64,000 nucleotides of DNA from the NCBI RefSeq assembly GCF_003473485.1, contig NC_053046.1:10612001-10676000 (forward strand), in the 5' to 3' direction. The stretch comes from Medicago truncatula. Lineage: Eukaryota; Streptophyta; Magnoliopsida; Fabales; Fabaceae. The notes beneath the pieces are model-generated. The model saw only the letters and a program-made list of their open reading frames with translations, was not told the DNA's origin and ran no database searches. A program made the position numbers and the translations under genes. Positions 47,101 through 57,515 of this stretch are shown one piece after another. The stretch's first letter is position 1. Each line of letters opens with the position of its first letter.

Positions 47101-49123
47101 GCTTGAGTAGAAGAAAGACGGAGTATATGGAATGTAACTTCAGTGGAAGGAGAAGTAGGTCTACCTTGGAGGTGAAAGTTGGAAATCATATCATACCCCA
47201 AGTTACACGGTTTAAATATCTTGGGTCCTTCGTACAAAATGACGGAGAAATAGAAGCAGATGTAAGCCATCGTATTCAAGCTGGGTGGTTGAAATGGAGA
47301 AGAGCCTTAGGTGTTTTGTGCGATAAGAAAGTACCACTTAAGTTGAAAGGAAAGTTCTATCGAACAGCAGTCCGACCGACGTTGTTGTATGGTACGGAGT
47401 GTTGGGCGGTGAAGAGTCAACATGAGAATCAAGTAAGTGTAGCAGAGATGAGGATGTTGCGTTGGATGAGTGGTAAGACTAGACAGAATAGGATTAGGAA
47501 TGACACCATTAGAGAGAGAGTGGGGCTAGCACCTATAGACTATAGTAGAAAAGTTGGTAGAAAATAGGCTTAGATGAATTGGGCATGTAGAGAGAAGACC
47601 TGTAGATGCCATGGTAAGAAGAGTAGAACAAATGGAGGAGTCAAGTTAAAAGAGGTAGAGGAAGACCTAGGAAAACTATTAGAGAAACCATTAGAAAGGA
47701 TTTAGAGGTCAATGAGTTGGATCCAAATTTGGTGTATGATAGAACACTATGGCGTCATTTGATCCATGTAGCCGACCCCACTTTGTGGGATAAGGCTTGG
47801 TTGTTGTTGTTGTTGTTGTTAAAAAAAAAAAAATGAAGCTGTTTTATGTGTTACCTGAATAAAATTCACTTCTATTAAAAGAATTTAAAAAAATGATTTT
47901 CTGGAGAAGCTACAAAAAACTGCTTCTCATTTGAACTTGTAAACTTCTAAAATGTGATAATTTTGTTTCAAAAAAGTCGTCTCATAAATTATCACACTTT
48001 TTTGAAACAAAAATATCACATTTTAAAACTGCTACTCACTTTTATGGCCATGTTTGGATAAACAGCTTATTTGCAACTTAAGCAAAAGTGGTTATCACGA
48101 TAAGCACTTATGTATAAGTCTATATAAGCTATTTCTATAGCAAAAGATAAAATTAAATTAAATTGTTTTTGTATATGTGATGAGTTGTTTACATAAACTA
48201 TTTTGGAGAACTTATGAAAATAAGCTAGAAAAAGCTTATGAAAAATGTCATAAGCTGTTTTCATAAGTTCTCCCAAACAATATCACAAAACTTATGTCAG
48301 TAGATAAACTCAAATAAGCTAATCCAAACAGGCCCATAGTTTATATATACGCACTTATTTAATAAGCTCAAACAAGTCAATTCAAACAGGCCCATAGTTT
48401 ATACATATGCACTTAAACAACAAAAACCAAGCCTACCAAGCCATTTCCCACTAAGCGGAGCCGGTTACATGGATCAAATTACACTATAACGTTCCATCAG
48501 ACATAAACCATATTTCAGTCCAACTCATTAATAAATCTTCTCTACTAGTTTCTTCGATAGTTTTTCAGGTCTTCCTTTGATAGTTTTACCAGTGCTCTAA
48601 CTATCTCCATCTGATACATATGCACGTATGTGATAAACAATTACGCTGTTGTAAAAGCTTAATTAAGCTATTTATCCAAACTAATTCCTCATAGAAGCTA
48701 AAAACCGAAACTTTCATGCAAGCATAACGCAAACTACTACAAAAAAATAAGAATGAAAGAAAAAACATGACTCACAGCAACTTCACCATCAACATGGCTT
48801 TGATTTTCATCAAACCCACTAAAATCATCAATATCACCATCAATATCATCCTCAGCAACAATGGGAACATTGGGAGCCTCTTCGACACCGCGAAACGAGT
48901 TTCTAGTAACATTTTGTTCATCAGCTTCATCTTCCTCTTCAACCTCTCTCAATTGAAGCTTAGCTTCCTTGATAATTTTTGAACTGATGTGAGAATCAAT
49001 CAACTCGCCTTCTTTCTGGTGGCGCTTTGGAGCTTTGGAGGATTTCTTGGATTTGGCATATTCAGTGCCATCTGGAATGAAGGGTTCGGGGTTTTGAATT
49101 CTTTCCTTTCTCTTCTTCGCCAT
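41104..49123 (-). CDS. ENP1: Bystin / ENP1 ribosome-biogenesis protein
   Basis: Bystin (Enp1 in yeast) is a nucleolar 40S pre-ribosome factor needed for processing and export of the small subunit. Exons (minus): 48776-49123, 46393-46507, 46271-46322, 45799-46126, 44667-44746, 44056-44103, 43141-43287, 42048-42120, then an exon starting at 41969 and a last exon ending at the stop 41104-41106. The first eight have in-frame GT-AG junctions and give 397 codons. Acidic N-terminus ([19 protein letters not shown]), then the bystin core: [104 protein letters not shown]. The end ([17 protein letters not shown]) fits the family. The boundary of the last intron (about 41210-41895) is not resolved. Expected length is about 440-450 residues. 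Confidence 0.9.
42380..42550 (-). repeat. Au SINE in a bystin intron
   Basis: On the minus strand it starts GGAGCCTTGGCGCAACGGT, has a B-box-like GGTCATGGGTTCAAGTCC and continues AGGGTAAGGCTCGG, then ends near AGTGCACCGGTCTGCCCC. This order matches the Au SINE family known from many flowering plants. It lies in the intron between 42121 and 43140. Confidence 0.88.
43530..43645 (-). repeat. tRNA-derived SINE in a bystin intron
   Basis: The minus strand shows an A-box-like GTAGCTCAACTGGT and a B-box-like GGCTTCAAACCCGGGCGAAG, then a T/A-rich end. Boundaries are approximate. Confidence 0.65.
46674..46905. repeat. Partial MITE (GTTTGGATTGACTTATTT family)
   Basis: GTCTGTTTGGATTGACTTAT followed by repeated AAGCTTATGACATGTCCATA-like and AAGCTCTC motifs matches the complete copy at 48044-48338. 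The other end is missing, possibly because of the adjacent LINE. Confidence 0.6.
46942..47833 (+). mobile_element. 5'-truncated RTE-type LINE with (TTG)n tail
   Basis: A reverse transcriptase C-terminal region includes the catalytic [19 protein letters not shown] (FADD at about 47008-47019). An in-frame stop follows near 47103. The open frame 47103-47567 contains [27 protein letters not shown] and [12 protein letters not shown]. The 3' end has CCGACCCCACTTTGTGGGAT, then (TTG)n at about 47796-47820 and an A-run. The (TTG)n terminus is typical of plant RTE-clade elements. It is opposite in orientation to the host gene. Confidence 0.9.
48044..48338. mobile_element. MITE with GGCC(A/T)GTTTGGAT ends
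   Basis: Left end TATGGCCATGTTTGGATAAA and right end TAATCCAAACAGGCCCATA are inverted relatives. The interior is rich in AAGCTTAT repeats. No coding sequence. Confidence 0.65.
48421..48610 (-). mobile_element. RTE-type LINE 3' end, inverted
   Basis: In minus orientation it reads GATGGAACGTTATAGTGTAA, then TTTGATCCATGTAACCGGCT, CCGCTTAGTGGGA and TGTTGTT. This corresponds segment by segment to 47640-47820 of the plus-strand LINE, but is more diverged. It is therefore an independent, older insertion. Confidence 0.75.
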
Positions 49124-49575
49124 TGATGATGAATCTGTTCTTCTACTTCAAGGTGGAGAAACTAGGGTTTCGTATTGTAGAGGTTTAGGTCGATAATTTG
49201 TGGCGGCGGCTGAAGGACTCCGGCTGCGTTGAGTTCAGTGCGGCTCTAAGTTGACAAGAGCAGAGCTGCTGAGTTTTTACTTGTTTTTAGGGTTTAATAT
49301 TTTTTTTTTTTTTGAAGAATATTTTAATAAATTGTTGTTTAAAACACACAAAAAATAAATAATGAGCGAAGATCATTTTGGTCCCGACAAAATTTTACAA
49401 CGCCGAATTATTTTTTAATTTTAATTTTTAAATAAGGTACTAATTCTTTTAATTTCATCTTGGTGTTTAACAGACATTGTTAACCGTCTAGTCAAATTAA
49501 CAATACATGTCATCCTGATCTTAATTCAATTTGTATGGATAATGCATAATATATTAATACTAGATTGATCACCCG
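49124..49575 (-). promoter_or_regulatory. Upstream region of bystin
   Basis: The minus-strand leader contains AAACTAGGGTTTCG, close to the telo-box (AAACCCTA) common in plant ribosome-biogenesis promoters, at about 49158-49173. AGGGTTT also appears near 49289. No gene lies on the opposite strand. Confidence 0.45.
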
Positions 49576-49595
49576 TGCACTGCACGGGTCTTATG
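49576..49595. repeat. ACCCGTGC/GCACGGGT palindrome
   Basis: ACCCGTGCACTGCACGGGT is an 8-bp perfect inverted repeat around CACT/AGTG. Very similar motifs sit near the termini of many plant Helitrons. No complete Helitron could be delimited. Confidence 0.5.
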
Positions 49596-49960
49596 AGTTG
49601 TACTACATTCACTATTAGTAAAATGCAATAGTGTGAGTCCCACTTAAGATTGTGATATTAAGCGAGACTTTTGAGTATGAGGGTATCTAATAGGTACCAA
49701 ATTTTGAAAATATATTTATATATACATAGTTATGTTAAAACAAACTAAATTCCAATGTAAAAAAAGTGTGGTAATTCGGAGGAAACAAATTGGAGGAAAA
49801 TAAGGAGAATTTTTCTCTGATTCCTATCATCAGATTTTTTACCTCAATTATTGGGATTCATTTTGAAATTCAAATATTTGGCTTTAGAGGGAATTTTCTA
49901 GGGTTATCACTAACAACATTTAATGCTGCAGTTTTAGAGCCAAAAATTTAGGGTTAAGTT

Positions 49961-50401
49961 TAGAGCTGTCAAAACGGGCGCCCCGGCCCGGCCGGGCCAA
50001 GGGCTTTTAAGGGCCGGGCTAAAAAGCCCGGTTTGAATATGGGCTGCAAAAAATGAGCCCGGCCCTATACGGGCTCCCGGGCTAACGGGCCGGCCCTGGC
50101 CCGTATTTTTTTCTTCCATTTTCCATTCTTTTAAGTACGGAACATACATAAATATGCCGGGCTAACGGGCCAGCCCGGGCCCGTATCAGTCTCTCACACA
50201 CACAAACCACAAAAAATAAAATAAAAAGTTGTATTTTTTGCGGGCTTTCGGGCAGTCCGGAGCCCTAACGGGCCAAGAGCTTTTACGGGCCGGGCTAAAA
50301 AGCCCTCTTCAATTTCGGGCTCCAATTATTCGGCCCAAGCCCTACATTTTATTCGGGCTTTCGGGCCGGCCCTTACGGCCCGGCCCATTTTGACAGCTCT
50401 A
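49961..50401. mobile_element. hAT-type MITE with GC-rich GGGCCGG interior
   Basis: The 441-bp element starts TAGAGCTGTCAAAACGGGC and ends with the inverse GCCCATTTTGACAGCTCTA. It is flanked by an exact 8-bp duplication GTTAAGTT (49953-49960 and 50402-50409), as expected for hAT transposons. The interior is packed with GGGCCGG/CCGGCCC, strikingly GC-rich for this window. A related site without the insert exists at about 55975-55985. Confidence 0.93.
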
Positions 50402-52123
50402 GTTAAGTTGTTGCTAACCTAACAACTTTAAGGGTCCGTTTGGTTCGAGAGTTTTGGAGGGGAGGGGAGGGAAGGGAAGGGGAGGGGAGATTTTTAATTT
50501 GAAGTGTTTGGTTCAATTTTTAGAAGGGAAGGGAAGGGGAGGGGAGGGGAGCAAATCTCTTTAAAATTTTATTGCATTGCCATAATTATCCTTAAATTAA
50601 TTTCAAATCTCAATATTAACCTTGTAACAACTTTTATTATTATTAGATTATATTATTTTTGTAACAATCTTATTATTATTATTAGGTTATCTTATTCTTG
50701 TAACAATTATTATTATTATTTTGTTATATTTTCCTTGTAACAATTTTTATTATTATATAATCTACCACTCTTATTTGTTAGATGTACAAACCGCTTTTAC
50801 TACTACTTTGTTGTTGTCAACGACTGCTTGAGGCTTCCTCCAAAGTGAATTGTGAGTAATTTCATCATCCCATTGTCTATATCGTAGTATTATTAATTAC
50901 ATCGTTATTGATTCGCTACTTTATTATCCTTGTTTAATCGTTATCGTTGTTGGAACTTTATTGTTTAAATTGTTGCTTTATCCTTACGGTGGCTTGTTTG
51001 TTTCATAGTGTGTTTTTTCTTATGGTATTGATCCATTCATTTGAGAGTATTGTTTTTTTTTTCACTTTTAAAATCGTTGAAGTCTTTTTTTTTTTTTGAT
51101 GAAATCGTTGAAGTTTTATTATTATTATTATTATTTTATTTTAATTCAGCTTATTATACTTGTTGTTGCTTGTTTTTTTTTCACAGTTAATTCACCTATC
51201 CATGTCTTGTTGTGTAAAATCTTGACCAGAATTTTTTTTCACTACACAACCTTACTATTATCGGATTAGCTGAATATAACTCGTAATCATTGAATCAAAT
51301 TGAAAATGAAATTCACTAAAAACGCACATAGTTTTAAAAAAATAAAATAATTTACCATGAGAACAGAAATATACAAATAAAATTTTGCATAAAATAGCTA
51401 CAGCCTACAGGCAAACGAACAGTAAAAACTCAGGACATGTTTACATTTCACATGTTCCCACTTAAAACCTCTCTCAAGCATGCAGGCCATTTATTTTATT
51501 TTTTTAAAGGCTGATGCTGGCTATTGAACTTGTTCCTGTTGGCACACTACATTATCCATCCTCAAAGTTGTGCATTATTTTTATTGATACTTATTGTTGT
51601 TGGAGTATCAGATACAGCTTATATAAAATTCAAATCTTCACTTCTAGCTAAAATAGGATAATCACAACCTAGTAGTGTTTTTTTTCACTGTTAATTCACC
51701 GATCCTACATGTCTTGTTGTGTAAAATCTTGGCTTTATTTTTCTGTACATTAATCTATATGCTTTGTTTCATTTTTTTTATCTTCCATATATATATACAT
51801 TAATCATGTTTTTTTTTTTCTTTTTTACGTTCTGCTTTTCTTTCTATATGCTTTGTTTCATTTTTTTTTCTTCCATATATTGATCATGGCCTCGTTTATA
51901 TATAAATATGTTTGTTGTAGTTTATTACATGTCTATATGTAATTGTAGTATAAGAGTTATATAATCTAGAAATTAATTTTATGCGATTAGATGGATCATC
52001 AAGATCAGGAAATTGCTATCAATAGATGGTTTGATTTGCGCCGAAGAGCTATAGCTCAGCTTATGTGTGTTGTTGTCTTTTGTTATATTCGAATCTCTCG
52101 TAAAAAAAAAAAAAAGTTATAGT

Positions 52124-53377
52124 ATGAGCTCTCAGAGAGAAAGGGTGCGTGAAGAAGTAATGTATCGACTTAAAAATAGCGAAACTAGTAGAAATATAAT
52201 AAGAATGGGTCCTCAAACTTTTTTAAAGTTATGCGATATGTTAGAAAGAGAAGGGGGCTTACGACCTACAAGATGGTCAAGTGTGGAAGAACAAGTTGCA
52301 AAATCACTTTACATACTAACCCATAATGCTAAAAATCGTGAAGTCAACTTTTGGTTTCGTCGTTCGGGTGAGACAATTAGCCGTCATCTCCATCAAGTTT
52401 TGAAAGCTATTCTTGAATTGGAAGAAAAGTTTATTGTACAACCTGATGGATCAACGATCCCCTTAGAAATTTCTAGTAGCACTAGATTCTACCCATATTT
52501 TAAGGTACATTTTTATATTAATAAAATATTAGCAAGACTTGAATAAATTATATATATATATATATATATATTTATAGAAAAATACTATATTGTGTCAGAA
52601 TTGTGTTGGTGCTATAGATGGAACACATATACGAGTCAAGGTATCTGCAAAAGACGCCCCTCGTTATCGTGGTAGGAAAGAGTATCCAACACAAAATGTT
52701 TTAGCAGCGTGCACTTTTGATTTAAAGTTCACGTATGTGCTTGCGGGATGGGAAGGCTTCGCCTCTGACTCAAGAATAATAAAGAATGCATTAACACGAG
52801 AAGATAAACTTAAAATTCCTCAAGGTAATATAAGAATCAACATAAAGTTATAACTACTTATATTATATACTTCAAACTATCACATTTATTATTTACCTTT
52901 ACTATAGGAAAATATTATCTAGTTGATGCTGGTTTCATGTTGACAAGTGGACTTATTACGCCTTATAGAGGAGTTCGGTATCACTTGAAAGAATTTTCGG
53001 CAAGAAATCCACCCCTAAATTATAAAGAATTGTTTAATCTTCGGCATGCGTCTTTACGAAATGCAATTGAAAGAGCCTTTGGTGTATTAAAAAAAGGATT
53101 TGAGATTTTATCAAATTCAACAGAACCCGCTTATGGAGTCAAAGCTCATAAATTAATCATTTTTGCATGTTGCATTCTTCACAATTATCTAATGAGCGCA
53201 GAACCAAATGAAGACCTTATAGCTGAAATAGATGCCGAACTTGCAAATCAAAATGTATCCCATGACAATCATGAGGCATCCAGAAGTGATATGGATGAAT
53301 TTGCTCAAGGTGGAATTATAAAAAATGGTGCAGCGCATCAAATGTGGTCAAATTATGAAAATAATGGTCAAACCTAA
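52124..53377 (+). CDS. PIF/Harbinger DDE transposase (HARBI1-like nuclease)
   Basis: Exons 52124-52504, 52599-52824, 52908-53377 with GT-AG introns, 358 residues. An N-terminal helix-turn-helix-like part (MGPQTFLKLCDMLEREGGLR ... SGETISRHLHQVLKAI) precedes the DDE_Tnp_4 nuclease. Visible catalytic positions are Asp in CVGAIDGTHIRV, Asp in YYLVDAGF and Glu in RNAIERAFGVLKKGF. Cys/His context (FACCILHNYL) is family-typical. An upstream ATG at 51991 (MDHQDQEIAINRWFDLRRRA) would extend it by about 45 codons, but a 14-A tract at about 52102-52115 puts it out of frame. Thirteen A would join the frames. Start 52124 is the first in-frame Met. Confidence 0.88.
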
Positions 53378-53588
53378 ATGGATTACATTGCAATTTATAT
53401 TATTATTTTGATTTTGGTTTTTCTTTGATGAAGTAGTACTTAATTTATTAAATTATGGTGTTTTTTATATATGTGTGTGTTTGGACTAAATGTATATTTG
53501 AAATTGATGTCAAGTGAATGATATTGGAACTTCATGTTAATTATATTTATTAATGTAGTTATGTTATAATTGACCATTTTTATAGATT

Positions 53589-54645
53589 ATGACATCGAAA
53601 AAGCAATTGTCAACCAACAATGGTAATTCTGGGTCTTTGACCTGGAATAAAGCCATGGATGATGCTCTTGTTGATGCTCTCATGCAAGAATTTGAAAACG
53701 GTAACAAAGTTAACGGTACCTTCACGTCAATAGCATATAAAAATGTTACAGATGAACTCGTGAGATTGTTTGGTGACCAAATTGATAAGGTGAAGATACA
53801 AAATTGTTGGAAAACTTTGAAAAGAAACTACAGTGAGTATCACGAAATTTTTAAGTGGTATGAGTGGGTTTTCTTGGAATTCAACTACACAGTTATGGGA
53901 TGCGGAAGAACCAGTTTGGGCTGCTCTAATTGAGGTAAATTTTGTAAATCTTGTATTTTGAAATATTTTTTGATTGATCAAAAATTTTACAACTTGTGTC
54001 AAACTTACTTTTCAGTCGAAACCAAAAGCAGCACATTGGAGAGTTGATTCATTTCCAAACTATAAAAAGATATCAATACTTCATGGGCCTAACCGAGCTG
54101 ATGGGGATGAATCTGGAACTTTTAAAGAGATCAGAAAACGAGGGGCATCGATCACTGAGGAAGATTTTGTTGAAACTATTCAAGATATTGATGACCGTGT
54201 TGCTCGGAATGAGGTAACTTTGGAGAGCTTTGATGCTCCTGATTATGACTTTACTTTACCTGAAACACAATCATATGATCCTTCAACCATGGCAAGTGGT
54301 GGAAAAAGGAAGAGATTGAAAGTGGCTAAGAATAAAGAGACATACAATGATATTATTGAACTTAAAGAGTCAATGAAAGTGGTTGCAGAGGCACTCAGAG
54401 AAGGAAATGCTGCAATACGGGAAGGAAATGAAATAACGAGAGAACGTCATAAACACGAGTTGCCTCCAATTTCAGGAGAAGAGACTTGGAATTTATTAGA
54501 GGAGTGTGGATGTGACCCAAATTCATTGCCTAAGATATATCGTGTTGTCATGAAAGATGTAGACATACTTAGAATGATTCTTCAGTGTCCACCCAAAGCA
54601 CGCAAAGCAGTCATAATGGAAACTGTCTTTGGTTCTTCTGATTAA
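53589..54645 (+). pseudogene. Harbinger-associated Myb/SANT-like DNA-binding protein (frameshifted)
   Basis: Exon 1 53589-53934 and exon 2 54016-54645 (intron GT-AG). The N-terminal Myb/SANT-like domain (LTWNKAMDDALVDALMQEFE ... VKIQNCWKTLKRNYSEYHEIF) is the type that partners Harbinger transposases in binding TIRs and nuclear import. After HEIF one extra base near 53853 shifts the frame; in the other frame the expected GMSGFSWNSTTQLWDAEEPVW follows up to GAG|GT. Exon 2 (SKPKAAHWRVDSFPNYKKIS ...) is open to 54645, with a basic KRKRLKVAKNK stretch. So the protein is broken by a single base unless this is a sequence error. Confidence 0.85.
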
Positions 54646-55249
54646 TCATACTATGATGGTGTTATGATGTTTATGAGTTTTTTTAGGGAGACTGTTTTGT
54701 TATGATGTTTATCATTATTTTTTTTAAGGAGAAATAGTTAACAGTAGTCATAGTCACTTTCATGTGTCTTATTTGTTCATATGCAACAAATTTCATTTAT
54801 CTTACAATTGTTAATTAATAAGCACTATCCATGATTTTGAAAATTCTTATGTCATATATTTAAGAGCTATGCTATTTTTTACGAAAGTAATTGGAAAAAA
54901 ATGCAAGGATTACAAAGAATTGCTCTTATAAAAAAAATATTACAAAGAATTGCTCCGATAAAAAAAGCCAAAAAAAAAAAAACAATATGATGCTTGGAGC
55001 AAAATACATGAGCCAGTTTAAGATAAAATAGCGGCTTAGATGTGTGCTTGTCTTCGTCAGTTTCTGAAATCGTAAAAACAAACAGTTTCTTTTATTTAAT
55101 GAAGTTTAAGGGTAAAACGGTAAAATACTGTTAAAATCCCTCCCCTCCCCTTGTGAACCAAACACACTTTTAATTAAAAATATCTCCCCTCCACTCCCCT
55201 CCGTAAAAATCCCTCCCCTCCCCTCCTAATTCTCGAACCAAACGGACCC

Positions 55250-55634
55250 TAAGGAGTAAGGGAGGCATAAGGCATAATATGTGACTGAATATTTATAAGA
55301 GTATTTATATGACTTTATACATTCGTAATCCTTTAGGTATGACAGACAAACAAACAAATGTACCAACATAAACTATTTTCAATAAACATAGAGTAATAAA
55401 TGTAAAAAGAATGACACATTCTTTTTATGTGAATGTATAGGGAGGGGAAGTTTAACGGACGTTGCTCTTCATTGTTTATGTGTAGTACTACTTTCTCATC
55501 AATTAAAAGCATTTGAAGGCTACTTATTATTGGACTTTGTTATTCTCCTTATTGCTATTCCATTATCTATACATGCATGGTTACAACATGATTCTTCAGA
55601 AAAAAAAAAAATGATGGCTAACTGATGTGTGTTG

Positions 55635-55687
<53 letters not shown>

Positions 55688-56080
55688 CAGAAAATTGAGT
55701 TGCTGCATTCGATGCATCTGAGTGGGAAAATGGAGAGTCAGGCTGAATTGTGTGAAATGTGCAATTTACATGGGTTACTGATGGAAAATATTAATTGCAG
55801 TGCATCGTTCAAAGAGAGGAGAAATTTTAGCATAGTTAACAAAAAGGAACCGAATAGTTTTGGATTAATTCACTGAAAATATTTTTGAAATTCAAATTGC
55901 AAATGCCTTAGGAGGGAAATATTTTTAGGTTAACCTCATTAGCATTAAATGCTGCAGTTTTAGAGCCAAAAATTTAGGGTTAAGTTGTTGCTAACCTAAC
56001 AACTTTAAGGAGTAAGGGATAAGGTTTGGGATTCAAATTCCGTTCATCACAAAAAAATTAACAATTTATTTATTTAATGG
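55250..56080. other. Flank of the Harbinger element, AT microsatellite and unoccupied-site paralog
   Basis: An (AT)n tract lies at 55640-55686. At about 55868-56030 the sequence repeats 49840-49960 plus 50402-50431 plus 55250-55265 without the two transposons. No gene is present. Confidence 0.8.
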
Positions 56081-56082
56081 TC

Positions 56083-56257
56083 ATGCTAACTTGTACATTT
56101 GGAATACAAGTTAAGAAGCTTAAAATATAATTAAAAAATAATTATATATTGAAAATATAATTTTTGAAACTGATAAGACATTAAATGCACAATTTTTAAT
56201 AAAAATCTACTACATTTGTCTTCTTAACTTATGCCCCAAAGATACAAGTTAACATTT
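56083..56257. mobile_element. Small MITE with subterminal hairpins (CTAACTTGT family)
   Basis: Left end ATGCTAACTTGTACATTTGG with its own inverse ATACAAGTTAAG, and right end CTTAACTTATGCC with ATACAAGTTAACAT. Both termini therefore form short hairpins. A second copy is at 63567-63740. Confidence 0.6.
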
Positions 56258-56427
56258 CCTTTTTTTATTGATTCGGGTATTAAATTGTCTCAGCTTAATT
56301 TTACAAGGTCTAGAAATAGTCTTTTTATTTGTCAAGGAACAATCTGACCCCAATACAATCTTTTAGGGATCAAAATGACATTTTACTCAACAATTGTATC
56401 AGAGAGATAAAAGACGTAAATTTTAGG

Positions 56428-56831
56428 CAAAATTACATAATATAATTTGTTCCTTAACTTAATTTCAGATGACACTTTCGTTTTTTATCTTTTTTTTTTC
56501 TTATCGATTCATCCTTTATGTTATAATCAAATAACATTTTTGTTTTTTTTATCTTTTCCTTTTCCCGATCTAGTTATTTATATATGCTATAAAATGTCAA
56601 CATTGTTATACTTTTTATAAAAAAAAGAAACAAAAAAAAAATCATCAAACTCATTATCCAACTCAAATTTTCATCATACAAATATAGATACCTAAATTTC
56701 TTTGAATCCCATAAAAAGATATCAATATTGACATTTTATAATGTAAAGGATTAAAACAGGAAAAGAAAAAGATAAATGACGAAAATTTTACCTGAAATTA
56801 AGTTAAATGACGACTTGTGTAATTTTGCTAA
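56428..56831. repeat. TIR element (CAAAATTACAnAA ends)
   Basis: About 45 bp at the left (GCAAAATTACATAATATAAT ... CTTAACTTAATTTCAG) recurs inverted at the right (CTGAAATTAAGTTAAATGAC ... TGTGTAATTTTGC). No coding sequence. Target duplication not clear. Confidence 0.55.
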
Positions 56832-57515
56832 TTTTTATGTTGGAAAATAAAAAGAGTAATTTGATATTTTTAATAGTTTGTACTCTTGACAATGAGTTCT
56901 CTCATGGTTTAGTGAGGGAGTGAGATTTTGGTTCTTGGTCGGTCACTTGCTACCTTTCTGGTCCAGTCTCATAAGAGCCGGCACAAAAAAATTTGTTCAC
57001 CCCAACCCTCTACTTTTTAGCAAATCAAACACACCTAGGTGTATTTACTGCAAGTTATCTTTGTAAACTTTTGAGAATAAAATGATGAAAATTTGCATTT
57101 ACATGTTTGATGGTAAAGAAAAATATTCATAAAAAAAAAGAGTGTGAAAAAATACTATGAAGATGAGAATAAATTTATGTGTAACTAATCAATAACATCT
57201 CTAATAGAATGATGTTCTTATACATATTAGCCAAACATTTTATCTTAAATGCCTAGGAATAAAACAATACCCTTTAATATTTATCCCTAAAAAAACTTTG
57301 CTTTTTATATTTGTTGAAATAAATTTAGTAAACTCGAAATAAACGTATCTTAAGTCATATTTTAATGTAGGGCCTCATGAAATGTTAAAAAGACATATTT
57401 CGATAGAAAAAATGGTACTTGCTCTGTCTCAAAATAACAGTGGTTAAGGTTTGTGGACGATTTAAAAAAAAAAGATTAGTTATGTTGATTTTAAAGGTAA
57501 AATTAATATTATTTA

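Larger units (their letters stand above)
46508..48775 (-). other. First bystin intron, filled with transposon fragments
   Basis: 2.27 kb between exon 48776-49123 and exon 46393-46507. It carries a 5'-truncated RTE-type LINE on the plus strand, a second RTE 3' end on the minus strand and two copies of a GGCCTGTTTGGATTAGCTTA-type MITE. Both splice sites remain canonical. Confidence 0.8.
50432..55249 (+). mobile_element. Near-complete PIF/Harbinger DNA transposon (4.8 kb)
   Basis: 4,818 bp, starting GGGTCCGTTTGGTTCGAGA and ending with the exact inverse TCTCGAACCAAACGGACCC. TAA sits on both sides (50429-50431 and 55250-55252), the 3-bp duplication of this superfamily. Subterminal G-rich tracts (AGGGGAGGGGAGGG) mirror C-rich tracts at the right end. 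It carries the expected pair of genes, a DDE transposase (52124-53377) and a Myb/SANT-like protein (53589-54645), both on the plus strand. The related sequence at 55990-56015 has the unoccupied target. Each ORF shows a small lesion, so activity is doubtful. Confidence 0.95.

Noticed and set aside
46938-47279. Minus-strand frame over the LINE
   Set aside because: Antisense shadow of the reverse transcriptase region, which has clear FADD and RT motifs on the plus strand.
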